Source of the DNA: Levilactobacillus fujinensis
Lineage (GTDB): Bacteria; Bacillota; Bacilli; Lactobacillales; Lactobacillaceae
Direction of reading: 5' to 3'
DNA: 37,706 nucleotides
Assembly: GCF_003946335.1 (NCBI RefSeq)
Contig: NZ_RHNX01000030.1
Span: 1 to 37,706, forward strand
Made by a program: the position numbers and the translations under genes. Positions 18,642 to 29,278 of the stretch are shown one piece after another (the first letter of the stretch is position 1; each line of letters opens with the position of its first letter). The notes beneath the pieces were generated by a model, which made no database searches, was not told the DNA's origin, and saw nothing but the letters and a program-made list of their open reading frames with translations.

Positions 18642-18950
18642 ATGGCAAAACAAAAAATTCGGATTCGGTTAAAGGCTTACGAACATCGTATCCTCGACCA
18701 ATCAGCGGACAAGATCGTTGAAACAGCGAAGAGAACTGGTGCCGGCATCTCAGGTCCTATTCCATTACCAACTGAACGGACGATTTACACCGTTTTACGT
18801 TCACCACATAAGTTTAAGGACTCACGTGAACAATTCGAAATGCGGACGCACAAGCGTTTGATTGATATCGTTAACCCAACGCCAAAGACGGTCGACTCAT
18901 TAATGAAGCTTGACCTGCCTAGCGGTGTTGATATCGAAATCAAGTTATAA
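18642..18950 (+). CDS. rpsJ: 30S ribosomal protein S10
   Basis: S10 sits in the head of the small subunit and, in bacteria where this is studied, also acts as the antitermination factor NusE. The 102 residues equal the family length, with the conserved IPLPTE and the [10 protein letters not shown] segment. The ATG follows GAAGGAGG (18627-18634). It is the first gene of the super-operon, behind a structured leader. Confidence 0.98.
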   Translation: MAKQKIRIRLKAYEHRILDQSADKIVETAKRTGAGISGPIPLPTERTIYTVLRSPHKFKDSREQFEMRTHKRLIDIVNPTPKTVDSLMKLDLPSGVDIEIKL

Positions 18951-18991
18951 TTTTCAAGAATACTAAATACAATATAATCGGAGGTGTACTC

Positions 18992-19642
18992 ATGACCACT
19001 AAAGGAATCTTAGGGAAAAAGGTCGGGATGACGCAAGTCTTCACTGATGCTGGCGAATTAATCCCCGTTACTGTTGTCGAAGCAACGCCAAACGTTGTGT
19101 TACAAGTTAAGACGATGGAAAACGACGGTTACAATGCCATTCAACTTGGTTACCAAGACAAGCGTGAAGTACTCAGCAATAAGCCCGAACAAGGTCATGT
19201 AGCAAAAGCAAACACGACTCCTAAGCGCTTCATTCGTGAATTCAAAGATGTTGAGCTGGGAGATTACAAGGTAGCAGACGAAGTTAAAGTTGATACCTTC
19301 CAAGCAGGAGACATCGTTGATGTCACTGGTATTACTAAAGGTCATGGATACCAAGGTAACATTCATAAAGACGGTCAAAGCCGTGGCCCTATGGCCCATG
19401 GTTCTCGTTACCACCGTCGTCCAGGTTCTCTGGGTGCCATCATTAACCGGGTATTCCCTGGTATGAAGCTCCCAGGTCGAATGGGTAACAAGCAAGTTAC
19501 TATCCAAAACCTCGTGATCGTAAAAGCCGACGTTGACAACAACGTTCTGTTGATTAAGGGTAATGTGCCCGGTGCTAACAAGTCACTCGTTACTGTTAAG
19601 AGTGCTGTTCGCCCACCACGTCCCAAGCATTCTGACAAATAA
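18992..19642 (+). CDS. rplC: 50S ribosomal protein L3
   Basis: L3 binds near the 3' end of 23S rRNA and reaches the peptidyl transferase centre. The 216 residues begin with [15 protein letters not shown] and contain the signature segment [16 protein letters not shown], the loop that extends into the rRNA core. The ATG follows GGAGG (18980-18984). It is second in the S10 operon. Confidence 0.98.
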   Translation: MTTKGILGKKVGMTQVFTDAGELIPVTVVEATPNVVLQVKTMENDGYNAIQLGYQDKREVLSNKPEQGHVAKANTTPKRFIREFKDVELGDYKVADEVKVDTFQAGDIVDVTGITKGHGYQGNIHKDGQSRGPMAHGSRYHRRPGSLGAIINRVFPGMKLPGRMGNKQVTIQNLVIVKADVDNNVLLIKGNVPGANKSLVTVKSAVRPPRPKHSDK

Positions 19643-19663
19643 ATAGGAAGGGAGGATAATTAA

Positions 19664-20287
19664 ATGACAAGCGTAGCATTATACAAACAAGATGGTAGTC
19701 AAAACGGCAACGTTGATTTGAACGCTGATATCTTCGGCATCGAACCTAACGAAAACGTTATTTACGACACGATCCTGATGCAACGAGCTTCACTTCGCCA
19801 AGGTACACACGCCGTTAAGAACCGGAGTGCTGTCCGTGGTGGTGGTAAGAAGCCATGGCGTCAAAAGGGTACTGGTCGGGCCCGTCAAGGTTCCATCCGT
19901 TCCCCACAATGGGTCGGTGGTGGTGTGGTCTTTGGACCTACCCCTCGTTCTTACAGTTACCACCTTCCTAAGAAGGTTGGCCGTTTAGCATTGAAGTCTG
20001 TTCTTTCTCAAAAGGTTCTGGACGAAAGCTTAGTCGTTCTTGACGGTTTAGCATTCGACGCACCTAAGACGAAAGAATTTGCTGCAGTGTTGGCTGGTTT
20101 GAATGTCACAACTAAGACGTTGGTTGTCCTTGAAGACGACAACGTAACTGCTGCTTTAGCAGCCCGTAACTTAGCTAACGTTAAGGTTATTCCAGCCAAG
20201 AGCTTGAATGTCCTTGATATCGCTGCTGCGGACAAGTTAGTGATTACCCAACCAGCTCTTTCTCAAGTAGAGGAGGTGCTCGCATAA
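19664..20287 (+). CDS. rplD: 50S ribosomal protein L4
   Basis: L4 binds domain I of 23S rRNA and lines the exit tunnel. The 207 residues carry the tunnel loop with [19 protein letters not shown], the site where macrolide-resistance changes occur; it looks wild type. In E. coli L4 regulates the S10 operon, but in lactobacilli the regulator is not known. The stop codon shares one base with the rplW start (TAATG), a sign of translational coupling. Confidence 0.98.
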   Translation: MTSVALYKQDGSQNGNVDLNADIFGIEPNENVIYDTILMQRASLRQGTHAVKNRSAVRGGGKKPWRQKGTGRARQGSIRSPQWVGGGVVFGPTPRSYSYHLPKKVGRLALKSVLSQKVLDESLVVLDGLAFDAPKTKEFAAVLAGLNVTTKTLVVLEDDNVTAALAARNLANVKVIPAKSLNVLDIAAADKLVITQPALSQVEEVLA

Positions 20288-20574
20288 TGGAATCACGTGA
20301 CATTATTTTACGCCCAGTTGTTACCGAAGCTACGATGGCAACTATGGACGACAAGCGTTACACCTTTGACGTTGACGTACGAGCAACCAAGACACAAGTC
20401 AAGCATGCCATTGAAGACATCTTTGACGTTAAGGTTGTTAAGGTCAACATCATGAACTTAAAAGGTAAGAAGAAGCGTCAGGGACGTTACGAAGGCTACA
20501 CTAAGAAGCGTCGTAAGGCCATTGTCAGCTTATCTGCCGACTCAAAAGAAATCAAGTTATTCAACGAAGAATAA
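20287..20574 (+). CDS. rplW: 50S ribosomal protein L23
   Basis: L23 lies at the exit of the ribosomal tunnel and is the docking site for trigger factor and SRP. The 95 residues match the family, with the start [12 protein letters not shown] and the basic loop [19 protein letters not shown]. The ATG overlaps the rplD stop by one base. GAGGAGG (20270-20276) inside rplD is its ribosome binding site. Confidence 0.97.
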   Translation: MESRDIILRPVVTEATMATMDDKRYTFDVDVRATKTQVKHAIEDIFDVKVVKVNIMNLKGKKKRQGRYEGYTKKRRKAIVSLSADSKEIKLFNEE

Positions 20575-20600
20575 AATTTCAGATATAGGAGGGAAATAAC

Positions 20601-21449
20601 GTGGCGATTAAGAAATACAAACCAACAAGCAATGGTCGTCGTAATATGACGAGCTTGGTTTACAAAGACGTCATCACTAAGACGACTCCTGAAAAGTCAT
20701 TGCTTGATTCACAAAGCCATACCGCCGGCCGTAACAACGCTGGTAAGATGACTGTCCGTCATCGTGGTGGTGGTAACAAGCGTCAATACCGGATCATCGA
20801 CTTCAAGCGAATCAAGGACGAAGTTCCAGCTACTGTTAAGGCTATCGAATACGATCCTAACCGTACTGCTAACATTGCCTTGCTCGTTTACGCTGATGGT
20901 GTTAAATCATACATCATCGCACCTAAGGGCTTAAAGGTTGGCGCACAAGTTCAATCTGGTCCAGAAGCTGATATCAAGGTTGGAAACACGTTACCATTGA
21001 AGAACATTCCTTTTGGAACTGTTATTCACAACATCGAATTGAAGCCAGGTAAGGGTGGCCAATTGGTCCGTTCTGCCGGAACTTCTGCTCAATTGTTAGG
21101 TAAAGCTAACGATGAAAAGTACGTGTTAGTTCGCTTGTCTTCCGGTGAAGTTCGGATGATCTTGAGCGTTAACCGTGCAACTATCGGTGCCGTTGGTAAT
21201 GAAGAACACGAATTGGTTAACGTCGGTAAAGCCGGTCGTACCCGTTGGGGCGGTCAACGTCCACACGTTCGTGGTTCTGTAATGAACCCTAACGATCACC
21301 CACATGGTGGTGGTGAAGGTAAAGCACCTGTTGGTTTACCATCTCCTCTTTCTCCATGGGGTAAGAAGACCGTTGGTAAGAAGACGCGTTCGAAGAAGAA
21401 CAAGAGCAACAAGTTCATCGTTCGTCGTCGTAAAGGTTCCAAGATGTAA
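20601..21449 (+). CDS. rplB: 50S ribosomal protein L2
   Basis: L2 is needed for subunit association and peptidyl transferase activity. The 282 residues are slightly longer than the 277 of B. subtilis; the extra residues fall mainly near position 20 and in the basic C-terminal tail. The conserved loop [10 protein letters not shown] is at 231-240, with the His important for activity at about 233. The start is GTG after AGGAGGG. A 78-base spacer with two hairpins separates it from rpsS. Confidence 0.98.
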   Translation: MAIKKYKPTSNGRRNMTSLVYKDVITKTTPEKSLLDSQSHTAGRNNAGKMTVRHRGGGNKRQYRIIDFKRIKDEVPATVKAIEYDPNRTANIALLVYADGVKSYIIAPKGLKVGAQVQSGPEADIKVGNTLPLKNIPFGTVIHNIELKPGKGGQLVRSAGTSAQLLGKANDEKYVLVRLSSGEVRMILSVNRATIGAVGNEEHELVNVGKAGRTRWGGQRPHVRGSVMNPNDHPHGGGEGKAPVGLPSPLSPWGKKTVGKKTRSKKNKSNKFIVRRRKGSKM

Positions 21450-21451
21450 TA

Positions 21452-21502
21452 ATCCGGTTTACCGGATGTCAAGAGACCTGGTGATCATCGTTTTAGACGA
21501 TG
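21452..21502 (+). other. Two hairpins between rplB and rpsS
   Basis: ATCCGG/CCGGAT (21452-21467, loop TTTA) and CATCG/CGATG (21486-21502) lie in the longest spacer inside the S10 cluster. No T-run follows either one. They may stabilise or process the message. Confidence 0.45.
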
Positions 21503-21527
21503 CGCCACAAGTAGAGGAGGTTTCATA

Positions 21528-21803
21528 ATGGGTCGTAGTTTGAAAAAAGGACCTTTCGCCGATGCGCACTTACTGAAGAAGGTTGATGCGCAAAAGGATC
21601 AAGACAAAAAGGCTGTCATCAAGACCTGGTCCCGTCGGTCTACTATTTTCCCTAGCTTTGTTGGTTTAACTATCGCTGTTTATGACGGACGGAAGCATGT
21701 ACCAGTTTACGTTCAAGAAGACATGGTAGGCCACAAGCTTGGTGAATTCGTACCAACCCGGACATTCCGTGGTCATGGTGGCGACGACAAGAAAACTCGT
21801 TGA
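21528..21803 (+). CDS. rpsS: 30S ribosomal protein S19
   Basis: S19 forms a head complex with S13 near the A-site tRNA. The 91 residues have the family motifs RSLKKGPF at the start and the [14 protein letters not shown] segment. The ATG follows AGAGGAGG (21513-21520). rplV starts 16 bases downstream. Confidence 0.98.
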   Translation: MGRSLKKGPFADAHLLKKVDAQKDQDKKAVIKTWSRRSTIFPSFVGLTIAVYDGRKHVPVYVQEDMVGHKLGEFVPTRTFRGHGGDDKKTR

Positions 21804-21819
21804 TAAGGAGGATTAACTA

Positions 21820-22176
21820 ATGGCTGAACAAGTTACATCAGCGCAAGCGACTGCTAAGACGGTTCGGATTGCTGCTCGCAAAGTCCGCCTTGTCATCGAT
21901 CTTATCCGCGGCAAGAGCGTTGCTGAAGCAATCGCTATCTTAAAGTTCACACCACGTGGAGCATCACCGGTTGTGGCAAAGGTATTGAACTCTGCAATTG
22001 CTAATGCAGAAAATAATTTTGACTTAGATCGTCAAGATCTAGTTGTTAGCGAAGCCTATGTGAACGAAGGACCAACCCTTAAGCGGTTCCGTCCTCGTGC
22101 CAAAGGTTCTGCTTCACCAATCAACAAGCGTACGAGTCACATTACGGTTGTTGTATCTGAAAAAGAGGAGGGATAA
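21820..22176 (+). CDS. rplV: 50S ribosomal protein L22
   Basis: L22 binds 23S rRNA and its beta hairpin lines the exit tunnel, where macrolide-resistance changes map. The 118 residues have the typical [14 protein letters not shown] segment and the hairpin [15 protein letters not shown], which looks wild type. rpsC follows after three bases, and the rpsC ribosome binding site lies at the end of this gene. Confidence 0.98.
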   Translation: MAEQVTSAQATAKTVRIAARKVRLVIDLIRGKSVAEAIAILKFTPRGASPVVAKVLNSAIANAENNFDLDRQDLVVSEAYVNEGPTLKRFRPRAKGSASPINKRTSHITVVVSEKEEG

Positions 22177-22179
22177 CGC

Positions 22180-22839
22180 GTGGGTCAAAAAGTAAATCCA
22201 ACTGGATTACGGGTCGGTATCATTCGCGACTGGGAAGCAAAGTGGTATGCTGAAAAGGATTTCGCTGCTTACCTGAAGGAAGACCTTCAAATCCGTAAAT
22301 TTATCGAAAAGCGTCTTGTTGACGCATCTGTATCAACTGTTGAGATTGAACGGGCTGCAAACCGCGTCAACATCTCAATTCACACTGCCAAGCCAGGGAT
22401 GGTCATTGGTAAGGGTGGTTCCGAAGTCGAAAATCTCCGTAAGGAATTGAACGACTTAACTGGCAAACGTGTCCACATCAACATCGTGGAAATCAAGAAA
22501 CCAGATTTGGATGCTAAGTTGGTCGGCGAAAACATTGCTCGTCAATTGGAAGGCCGTGTTGCTTTCCGTCGCGCAATGCGTGGAACGATGCAGCGTACTA
22601 TGCGTTCTGGCGCCAAGGGTGTTAAGACGCAAGTTGCTGGTCGTTTAAACGGTGCTGATATGTCCCGTGTCGAAAGCTATGCTGAAGGTACGGTTCCTCT
22701 GCACACGTTACGTGCTGACATTGATTATGCATGGGTTGAAGCTCATACCACTTACGGTTCTTTAGGTGTTAAAACCTGGATCTATCGTGGTGAAGTTCTT
22801 CCCGAAAAGAAACAAACTAACGGACAAGGAGGGAAATAA
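22180..22839 (+). CDS. rpsC: 30S ribosomal protein S3
   Basis: S3 is at the mRNA entry channel and helps to unwind mRNA structure. The 219 residues contain the KH domain with the GKGG loop (77-80), followed by the C-terminal S3 domain. The start is GTG after GAGGAGGG (22166-22173). Only two bases separate its stop from rplP. Confidence 0.98.
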   Translation: MGQKVNPTGLRVGIIRDWEAKWYAEKDFAAYLKEDLQIRKFIEKRLVDASVSTVEIERAANRVNISIHTAKPGMVIGKGGSEVENLRKELNDLTGKRVHINIVEIKKPDLDAKLVGENIARQLEGRVAFRRAMRGTMQRTMRSGAKGVKTQVAGRLNGADMSRVESYAEGTVPLHTLRADIDYAWVEAHTTYGSLGVKTWIYRGEVLPEKKQTNGQGGK

Positions 22840-22841
22840 GC

Positions 22842-23276
22842 ATGCTGGTACCTAAGCGAGTAAAGTTCCGTCGTGTCCACCGTGGTAAGCTTCGTGGCGA
22901 ATCCAAGGGTGGCAAGAGCGTCGCTTTCGGTGACTACGGTTTGCAAGCGTTGGATTCCAAGTGGATCACCAACCGTCAAATCGAAGCTGCCCGTGTGGCG
23001 ATTACACGTTACATGAAGCGTGGTGGGAAAGTTTGGATTAAAATTTTCCCTCACAAATCCTACACCAGTAAAGGTGTTGGGGTCCGGATGGGTAATGGTA
23101 AAGGTACGCCTGATGGCTGGGTAGCCCCAGTTAAGCGCGGTAAAGTGATGTTTGAAGTGGGTGGCGTTTCTGAAGAAACTGCCCGCGAAGCATTACGCCT
23201 AGCTGCCATGAAGCTTCCCGTTCGCACTAAAGTTTTAACCCGAGAGGAAGTAGGTGGCGAATCTAATGAAGATTAA
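22842..23276 (+). CDS. rplP: 50S ribosomal protein L16
   Basis: L16 organises the A-site region of the large subunit. The 144 residues begin with [15 protein letters not shown] and include MGKGKG-type loop residues ([15 protein letters not shown]). The ATG follows AAGGAGGG. Its 3' end overlaps rpmC, which fits coupled translation. Confidence 0.98.
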   Translation: MLVPKRVKFRRVHRGKLRGESKGGKSVAFGDYGLQALDSKWITNRQIEAARVAITRYMKRGGKVWIKIFPHKSYTSKGVGVRMGNGKGTPDGWVAPVKRGKVMFEVGGVSEETAREALRLAAMKLPVRTKVLTREEVGGESNED

Positions 23277-23460
23277 AGAAATCAACGAATTAACCACTGC
23301 TGAAATGCTCGATAAAGAAAAGAGCTACAAGGACGAATTATTCAACTTGCGTTTCCAATTAGCTACTGGTCAATTGGAAAACACCGCACGGCTGAAGCAG
23401 GTTCGCAAGAACATTGCGCGGATTAAGACCGCTCTTCGCCAACAAGAACTGAACAAGTAG
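23266..23460 (+). CDS. rpmC: 50S ribosomal protein L29
   Basis: L29 is a small helical protein near the tunnel exit, next to L23. From ATG 23266 it has 64 residues, the usual length, with the signature [19 protein letters not shown]. Two starts are possible: GTG at 23254, with AGAGG six bases before, gives four extra residues; ATG at 23266 matches the beginning of homologues (MK-x-x-EI). I prefer the ATG on family length, but the ribosome binding site slightly favours the GTG. Both overlap the end of rplP. Confidence 0.93.
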   Translation: MKIKEINELTTAEMLDKEKSYKDELFNLRFQLATGQLENTARLKQVRKNIARIKTALRQQELNK

Positions 23461-23488
23461 AATACGATAAGAAGGAGGTCACTAATAC

Positions 23489-23755
23489 ATGAGTGATGCA
23501 CGTAATAACCGCAAGGTTTACCGTGGTCGTGTCGTTTCCGACAAAATGGAAAAGACGATCACTGTCGTTGTAGAAACGACGAAGACTGATGCACGATATG
23601 GCAAGCGTGTCAAGTACTCCAAGAAGTACAAGGCACATGATGAAAACAACGAAGCCCACAATGGCGATATTGTTGAAATCATGGAAACTCGTCCTCTGTC
23701 TGCTACCAAGCGGTTCCGCTTAGTCGACATTGTTGAAAAAGCAGTAATCATTTAG
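23489..23755 (+). CDS. rpsQ: 30S ribosomal protein S17
   Basis: S17 binds 16S rRNA early in small-subunit assembly. The 88 residues have the OB-fold motifs [14 protein letters not shown] and the family ending region [20 protein letters not shown]. The ATG follows AAGGAGG (23472-23478). Confidence 0.98.
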   Translation: MSDARNNRKVYRGRVVSDKMEKTITVVVETTKTDARYGKRVKYSKKYKAHDENNEAHNGDIVEIMETRPLSATKRFRLVDIVEKAVII

Positions 23756-23805
23756 GTGTCGTTTTTATCGTATTCTGAACTAGAACTGAAGGGAGGACAC
23801 TAGCT

Positions 23806-24174
23806 GTGATCCAACAAGAAAGCCGTTTAAAGGTTGCCGACAACTCCGGCGCCCGGGAAATTCTGACCATTAAGGTTCTGGGTGGCTCCAAGCGTCGCTA
23901 CGCCGGAATTGGTGATGTTATTGTCGCTACTATCAAACAAGCAACACCAGGTGGCGTTGTCAAAAAGGGTGATGTTGTTAAGGCCGTTGTTGTTCGTACG
24001 AAGTCTCGTGTACGCCGTAACGATGGTTCATACATCAGCTTTGATGAAAATGCCGCAGTGCTGATTAAAGACGATAAGAGCCCACAAGGGACTCGGATCT
24101 TCGGACCAGTTGCACGTGAATTGCGTGACAACGACTTCATGAAGATTATCTCATTAGCACCCGAAGTACTGTAA
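23806..24174 (+). CDS. rplN: 50S ribosomal protein L14
   Basis: L14 lies at the subunit interface and is the docking site of the silencing factor RsfS. The 122 residues match the family from [16 protein letters not shown] to the end [12 protein letters not shown]. The start is GTG after GGGAGG (23791-23796). Confidence 0.98.
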   Translation: MIQQESRLKVADNSGAREILTIKVLGGSKRRYAGIGDVIVATIKQATPGGVVKKGDVVKAVVVRTKSRVRRNDGSYISFDENAAVLIKDDKSPQGTRIFGPVARELRDNDFMKIISLAPEVL

Positions 24175-24210
24175 TTAAGAAACGTGTTAAACAAGGAGGT
24201 GCCCACAGGA

Positions 24211-24522
24211 ATGCTTATTAAAACTGGTGACAAGGTCCGCGTGATCGCTGGCAAGGATAAAGGTAAAGAAGGAACTGTTTCCAAAATCCTGAATGCCAAG
24301 AACCGCGTGATCGTTAAAGGCGTCAATATGATTAAGAAGCACCAAAAAGCTTCTCAATCTAATCCCCAAGGTGGAATTATTGATATTGAAGCACCAATTC
24401 ACGCATCCAACGTAATGCTTATCGATCCTTCGAACAACGAACCCACCCGGCTTGGCGTTCGAATTGAAGATGGTCACAAAGTCCGGTTCGCTAAAAAGTC
24501 CGGCGAAACCATCGACAAATAA
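24211..24522 (+). CDS. rplX: 50S ribosomal protein L24
   Basis: L24 starts large-subunit assembly and has a KOW motif (residues about 3-30: [18 protein letters not shown]). The 103 residues equal the Bacillus length when read from ATG 24211, which has AAGGAGGTG 9 bases before; an upstream GTG at 24184 lies before that ribosome binding site and is rejected. Confidence 0.97.
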   Translation: MLIKTGDKVRVIAGKDKGKEGTVSKILNAKNRVIVKGVNMIKKHQKASQSNPQGGIIDIEAPIHASNVMLIDPSNNEPTRLGVRIEDGHKVRFAKKSGETIDK

Positions 24523-24547
24523 TCACTGAAAGGAGGAACATAATTTC

Positions 24548-25090
24548 ATGTCAACTCGTTTAAAAGAAAAGTACGTTAATGAAATTACCCCATCATTGGT
24601 GGAAAAATTTAGCTACAGTTCTATTATGCAAACGCCGAAGATCGAAAAGATCGTCTTGAACATGGGTGTTGGTGACGCTGTCTCCAACGCTAAGAACCTC
24701 GACGAAGCCGTTGAAGAACTTGGTTTGATTTCTGGTCAAAAGCCTTTGGTTACTAAGGCCAAGAAATCAATCGCAACCTTCCGTCTTCGTGAAGGCATGT
24801 CAATCGGTGCTAAGGTTACCCTCCGTGGTGACCGCATGTACGAATTCCTGGACAAGTTAATCAACGTGTCATTGCCACGTGTTCGTGACTTCCGTGGTGT
24901 TAGCTCCCGTGCCTTTGATGGCCGTGGTAACTACACTTTGGGTGTTAAGGAACAATTAATCTTCCCAGAAATCAACTTTGACAACGTTAACCGTGTTCGT
25001 GGTTTGGACATTGTTATCGTTACGACGGCTAATACTGATGAAGAGTCACGCGAATTGCTGACTCAATTCGGTATGCCGTTTGCACACTAA
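24548..25090 (+). CDS. rplE: 50S ribosomal protein L5
   Basis: L5 binds 5S rRNA and forms the central protuberance. The 180 residues include the conserved [14 protein letters not shown] and the end FGMPF. The ATG follows AAAGGAGG (24530-24537). It is followed by the zinc form of S14, as in Bacillus. Confidence 0.98.
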   Translation: MSTRLKEKYVNEITPSLVEKFSYSSIMQTPKIEKIVLNMGVGDAVSNAKNLDEAVEELGLISGQKPLVTKAKKSIATFRLREGMSIGAKVTLRGDRMYEFLDKLINVSLPRVRDFRGVSSRAFDGRGNYTLGVKEQLIFPEINFDNVNRVRGLDIVIVTTANTDEESRELLTQFGMPFAH

Positions 25091-25110
25091 TTTAAGGAGG
25101 TTCACACAAA

Positions 25111-25296
25111 TTGGCTAAGAAATCTCAAATTGCTAAGAACAAGCGTCCAGCGAAGTTCTCTACTCAGAATTATACGCGTTGCGAACGTTGTGGACGTCCA
25201 CACTCTGTTTATCAAAAGTTCCATCTTTGCCGTATCTGCATGCGCGAATTAGCCCACAAGGGTCAAATTCCTGGCATGAAGAAGGCAAGTTGGTAG
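25111..25296 (+). CDS. rpsN: 30S ribosomal protein S14, zinc-binding type
   Basis: S14 completes the head of the small subunit. This is the short 61-residue type with the zinc site Cys24, Cys27, Cys40, Cys43, also named rpsZ or type Z. Firmicutes often hold a second, longer zinc-free S14 elsewhere for zinc starvation; none is in this window. The start is TTG after AAGGAGG (25094-25100). Confidence 0.97.
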   Translation: MAKKSQIAKNKRPAKFSTQNYTRCERCGRPHSVYQKFHLCRICMRELAHKGQIPGMKKASW

Positions 25297-25329
25297 ACTG
25301 AATTTTAAACAAAGGGAGGGAAATCGTTA

Positions 25330-25728
25330 ATGTCCATGACTGATCCTATTGCAGACTTCTTGACGCGGATTCGTAACGCCAACATGGTTCGTCACGAATC
25401 ACTCGAAGTTCCTGCATCAACAATTAAACGCGACATCGCTGAAATCCTGAAGCGCGAAGGTTTTGTCCGTAACGTTGAATACATCGATGATGACAAGCAA
25501 GGTATCATCCGCGTATTCCTCAAGTACGGTAAAGACAACCAACGTGTTATCAGTGGTTTAAAGCGTATTTCTAAGCCCGGCTTGCGTTCATACGTTAAGG
25601 CCGACGCTGTACCAAAGGTATTGAACGGTTTAGGTATCGCCATTATCTCCACCTCTGAAGGTGTAATTACTGATAAAGAAGCGCGGGCCAAGAAAATCGG
25701 TGGCGAAGTTCTCGCCTACGTTTGGTAA
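25330..25728 (+). CDS. rpsH: 30S ribosomal protein S8
   Basis: S8 is a primary 16S rRNA binder and the translational repressor of the spc operon in E. coli. The 132 residues match Bacillus S8 in length and run from [16 protein letters not shown] to the C-terminal GGEVLAYVW. The ATG follows GGGAGGG. Confidence 0.98.
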   Translation: MSMTDPIADFLTRIRNANMVRHESLEVPASTIKRDIAEILKREGFVRNVEYIDDDKQGIIRVFLKYGKDNQRVISGLKRISKPGLRSYVKADAVPKVLNGLGIAIISTSEGVITDKEARAKKIGGEVLAYVW

Positions 25729-25758
25729 AACTTTTAAGAAGATAGGAGGTGCCTTTCA

Positions 25759-26295
25759 GTGAGTCGTATTGGTTATAAAACTGTCAACGTCCCAACCGGC
25801 GTTGAAGTTAAACGCGATGGCAATCAAGTAACGGTCAAGGGTCCTAAGGGTTCTTTAACCCGGACGTTCTCCGATATCATTTCTATGAAAATTAGTGATG
25901 GTGCTGTTGACTTCGATCGTCCAGATAACAACAACAAGACACGTGCCATGCATGGTACGCAACGGGCTAACTTGAACAACATGGTTGAAGGTGTTGTCAA
26001 TGGCTTTGCTAAGACCTTGAAGCTGGTCGGTGTTGGTTACCGTGTTCAAGCTAAGGGTAAGACCCTGGTATTGAGCGTTGGTTATTCCAACCCTGTTGAA
26101 ATGGCTGTTCCTGAAACCTTGGAAGTTAAGGTTCCAGACAACACCACTATCAACATTTCCGGTATCAGCAAGCAAGAAGTCGGTGACTTCGCTGCTGAAG
26201 TTCGTGCCGTTCGTTCACCAGAACCTTACAAAGGTAAGGGTATCCGTTACGAAAACGAATTCGTTCGTATTCGTGAAGGTAAGACCGGTAAGTAG
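25759..26295 (+). CDS. rplF: 50S ribosomal protein L6
   Basis: L6 binds near the factor-binding site next to the sarcin-ricin loop. The 178 residues have the two-domain fold and the signature [16 protein letters not shown] near the end. The start is GTG after AGGAGGTG (25744-25751). Confidence 0.98.
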   Translation: MSRIGYKTVNVPTGVEVKRDGNQVTVKGPKGSLTRTFSDIISMKISDGAVDFDRPDNNNKTRAMHGTQRANLNNMVEGVVNGFAKTLKLVGVGYRVQAKGKTLVLSVGYSNPVEMAVPETLEVKVPDNTTINISGISKQEVGDFAAEVRAVRSPEPYKGKGIRYENEFVRIREGKTGK

Positions 26296-26338
26296 TATCG
26301 CAGCTTAGTGCTGATAATTTTACAAAGAGGTGACTATT

Positions 26339-26695
26339 TTGATTACGAAACCAGATAAGAACAAGACACGTCAAAAGCGTCATATGCGTGTCCGGAACAA
26401 AATTTCTGGAACTGCTGAACGCCCACGCTTAAACGTATTCCGCTCTAACAAAAACATCTACGCTCAAATTATTGATGACGTAGCGGGTGTTACACTTGTT
26501 AGTGCCTCGACGTTAGATAGCGAAGTAAGCGGCGACAACAAGTCTGACCAAGCCAAAGGCGTTGGTGAGTTAGTTGCAAAGCGTGCTGTCGAAAAAAATG
26601 TTAGCGATGTTGTGTTCGATCGTGGCGGGTACTTATACCATGGCCGTGTTCAAGCATTGGCAGAAGCTGCTCGCGAAAACGGGCTTAAATTTTAA
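26339..26695 (+). CDS. rplR: 50S ribosomal protein L18
   Basis: L18 brings 5S rRNA into the large subunit. From TTG 26339 it has 118 residues beginning [15 protein letters not shown], matching homologues that begin MITK. AAAGAGGTG (26325-26333) is well placed before this TTG; a GTG at 26330 would lie within it. The conserved end [25 protein letters not shown] (family signature, continuous) is intact. Confidence 0.96.
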   Translation: MITKPDKNKTRQKRHMRVRNKISGTAERPRLNVFRSNKNIYAQIIDDVAGVTLVSASTLDSEVSGDNKSDQAKGVGELVAKRAVEKNVSDVVFDRGGYLYHGRVQALAEAARENGLKF

Positions 26696-26717
26696 GAGTA
26701 AGGAGGAATAACCACAC

Positions 26718-27221
26718 ATGGCAAAATTTATTGATCCCGACAAATTAGAACTTGAAGACAACGTTGTTGCTATCAACCGGATTACCAAGGTTGTAAAAGG
26801 TGGCCGTCGTCTGCGGTTCGCTGCGCTTGTAATTGTCGGCGACAAGAACGGTCACGTTGGCTTTGGTACTGGTAAAGCACAAGAAGTCCCAGAAGCTATT
26901 CGTAAGGCCGTTGAAGCTGCTCGTAAGAACCTGATCGAAGTTCCTATCGTGGGAACGACTATTCCTCACGAAGTCCTCGGTTCATACGGTGGGGGTAAGA
27001 TCTTACTCAAGCCCGCTGCTGAAGGTTCTGGGGTTACCGCTGGTGGTTCAGTTCGTTCCGTCATGGAATTAGCTGGAGTTGCTGACGTTACTTCCAAGCG
27101 TTTAGGTTCTAACACGCCGGTCAACGCTGTTCGGGCCACTTTTGCTGGCCTGGCTCAGTTGAAGCGTGCTGAAGAAGTTGCCGCTCTCCGTGGTGTCTCT
27201 CTTCAACACTTAGCTGAATAA
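26718..27221 (+). CDS. rpsE: 30S ribosomal protein S5
   Basis: S5 acts in decoding accuracy and carries the spectinomycin loop. The 167 residues include [18 protein letters not shown], in which the spectinomycin-binding loop looks wild type, and the S5 C-terminal domain. The ATG follows AAGGAGG. Confidence 0.98.
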   Translation: MAKFIDPDKLELEDNVVAINRITKVVKGGRRLRFAALVIVGDKNGHVGFGTGKAQEVPEAIRKAVEAARKNLIEVPIVGTTIPHEVLGSYGGGKILLKPAAEGSGVTAGGSVRSVMELAGVADVTSKRLGSNTPVNAVRATFAGLAQLKRAEEVAALRGVSLQHLAE

Positions 27222-27235
27222 GGAGGGGTTTTAAA

Positions 27236-27418
27236 ATGGCTCAATTAAAAGTTACTTTAATCCATAGTGTTGCTCACCGCCTCCCTAAACAGCGGAAGAT
27301 TGTGGAAGCTATGGGTTTACACCGTGTTAACAGCACGGTCGTTCAACCAGATAACGAAGCAACCCGCGGTGCGCTTTTCCAAATCGCACATTTGATTAAG
27401 GTTGAAGAAGTTAAGTAA
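27236..27418 (+). CDS. rpmD: 50S ribosomal protein L30
   Basis: L30 is a small, non-universal large-subunit protein. The 60 residues match the family ([21 protein letters not shown]). The ATG follows AGGAGGGG, 15 bases after rpsE. Confidence 0.96.
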   Translation: MAQLKVTLIHSVAHRLPKQRKIVEAMGLHRVNSTVVQPDNEATRGALFQIAHLIKVEEVK

Positions 27419-27453
27419 TACACATATCATTAAATAAGGAGGTGCGCAATAGC

Positions 27454-27888
27454 ATGAAGTTGAATGAACTAAAACCTGCTGAAGGCTCACGAAAGGTTCG
27501 TAATCGAGTTGGCCGTGGTGATTCATCTGGTAACGGTAAGACTGCTGGTCGTGGCCAAAAAGGTCAAAAGGCTCGTAGCAAGACTCGTTTGGGTTTTGAA
27601 GGTGGCCAAATGCCACTGTACCGTCGTATTCCAAAGCGTGGGTTTACCAACATTAACCGTAAGGAATTTGCTGTCGTAAACTTGGCTGCTTTGAACGTCT
27701 TTGATGATGGTGCTGAAGTTACACCAGCTGCCTTAATCGAAGCTGGCATCGTCAAGAACGAAAAGGCCGGTATTAAGATCTTAGGTAACGGTGAGCTAAC
27801 GAAGAAGTTGACGGTTAAGGCCGCTAAATTCTCCAAGTCAGCTGCTGAAGCCATCGTAGCTGCTGGTGGTAAGACTGAGGTGATTTAA
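27454..27888 (+). CDS. rplO: 50S ribosomal protein L15
   Basis: L15 binds 23S rRNA late in assembly. The 144 residues begin [14 protein letters not shown] and have the glycine-rich basic arm [21 protein letters not shown] use ATG 27454, nine bases after AAGGAGGTG; the GTG at 27442 is part of that ribosome binding site. The stop overlaps the secY start (TAATG). Confidence 0.97.
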   Translation: MKLNELKPAEGSRKVRNRVGRGDSSGNGKTAGRGQKGQKARSKTRLGFEGGQMPLYRRIPKRGFTNINRKEFAVVNLAALNVFDDGAEVTPAALIEAGIVKNEKAGIKILGNGELTKKLTVKAAKFSKSAAEAIVAAGGKTEVI

Positions 27889-29198
27889 TGCTATCAAGCT
27901 TGAAAAACGCCTTTAAGATTAAAGACATTCGTAAAAAAATTCTCTTTACTCTATTGGTTTTGATTGTCTTTCGGTTGGGTACTTATATTACCGTCCCCGG
28001 CATTAACGCAAAGGCACTTCAAAGCGTTGCGTCTTCTGGATTGGTTAGTATTTTAGATACCTTCAGTGGTGGTGGGTTAACCAACTATTCCATCTTTGCG
28101 ATGGGGGTTTCACCTTACATCACTGCACAAATCGTTATTCAATTGCTACAAATGGACATCGTTCCGCGCTTCGTTGAATGGAGTAAGCAAGGGGACGTTG
28201 GTCGGCGGAAGTTGAACCAGGCAACGCGGTACTTAGCGATTGCGTTAGCCTTTGTTCAATCCATCGGGATCACGGCTGGTTTTAGTGCATTAAGTTCATT
28301 GAAATTGGTTGAAAATCCAAGTGTTACCACCTACTTATCAATTGGGTTAATCCTGACTGGTGGGACGATGTTAACCACGTGGATGGGTGATATGATTACC
28401 GATCGGGGTCTTGGTAACGGGATTTCAATGATTATCTTTGCGGGTATCATTGCTCGGACACCAAAATCCGTTTACCAACTTTACCAAACCTACTTTGTCG
28501 ATGCTGATAAAGGGACTTTGTGGAAGAGTGTCTTGTTCATTCTTGGTTTGATCGTGTTAGTTCTGATTATTGTGACCTTCACTACGTGGGTTCAACAAGC
28601 GGAACGACGGGTCCCAATTCAATACACGCGACGAGTATCTGGTTCGCCAGACAGTAGTTACCTTCCATTAAAGGTCAACGTTGCCGGTGTTATTCCAGTT
28701 ATCTTTGCGAGTTCGTTTATTGCCACGCCACAGACTATTCTGATGGCATTCCAAAACACGCACTCTCAAGATGCCTGGTACCAAACACTGACGGACGTCT
28801 TTAACATGCAGACGGTCGATGGCGCCATTTTGTACACCGTTCTGATCGTTGTGTTCACGTTCTTCTATGCGTTCGTGCAAGTTAACCCAGAAAAGTTAGC
28901 TGAGAACCTGCAAAAGCAGGGGAGCTACATTCCTGGTGTTTGGCCTGGTCACGAAACACAATCATATGTTTCCAGCCTGTTGATGCGCCTCAGTACTGTG
29001 GGTGCGCTCTTCCTTGGATTCATTTCCTTGATTCCGTTATTAGCCCAAAACCTTTGGGACTTAGATGAGTCAATTGGTTTAGGTGGTACCAGCCTCTTAA
29101 TCGTCGTTGGTGTGGCTATCGAAACCATGCGGCAAGTTGACGGATTGATGATGAAGCGCGAATACGTTGGCTTTATCCAAGATCCAGAACCAGCTTAA
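27888..29198 (+). CDS. secY: Preprotein translocase subunit SecY
   Basis: Channel-forming subunit of the Sec translocon in the cytoplasmic membrane. The 436 residues form ten hydrophobic helices. Family motifs are GGGLTNYSIFAMGVSPYI early on, the GLGNGISMIIFAGI region and the cytoplasmic loop RRVPIQYTRRV that contacts SecA and the ribosome. The ATG overlaps the rplO stop by one base, indicating coupled translation. A terminator-like hairpin follows before adk. Confidence 0.98.
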   Translation: MLSSLKNAFKIKDIRKKILFTLLVLIVFRLGTYITVPGINAKALQSVASSGLVSILDTFSGGGLTNYSIFAMGVSPYITAQIVIQLLQMDIVPRFVEWSKQGDVGRRKLNQATRYLAIALAFVQSIGITAGFSALSSLKLVENPSVTTYLSIGLILTGGTMLTTWMGDMITDRGLGNGISMIIFAGIIARTPKSVYQLYQTYFVDADKGTLWKSVLFILGLIVLVLIIVTFTTWVQQAERRVPIQYTRRVSGSPDSSYLPLKVNVAGVIPVIFASSFIATPQTILMAFQNTHSQDAWYQTLTDVFNMQTVDGAILYTVLIVVFTFFYAFVQVNPEKLAENLQKQGSYIPGVWPGHETQSYVSSLLMRLSTVGALFLGFISLIPLLAQNLWDLDESIGLGGTSLLIVVGVAIETMRQVDGLMMKREYVGFIQDPEPA

Positions 29199-29208
29199 TG
29201 AGTTTCCA

Positions 29209-29248
29209 GCGGGTGTGTTGATCTTTTAGCACACCTGCTTGTGTTTTT
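29209..29248 (+). terminator. Terminator-like hairpin between secY and adk
   Basis: GCGGGTGTG (29209-29217) pairs with CACACCTGC (29230-29238), nine pairs with one G-U, followed by TTGTGTTTTT. No promoter is obvious between it and adk, so it would act as a partial terminator that lowers adk relative to secY. Confidence 0.6.
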
Positions 29249-29278
29249 CGGGTGAATTTTCGAATAAGGAGAACGAAC

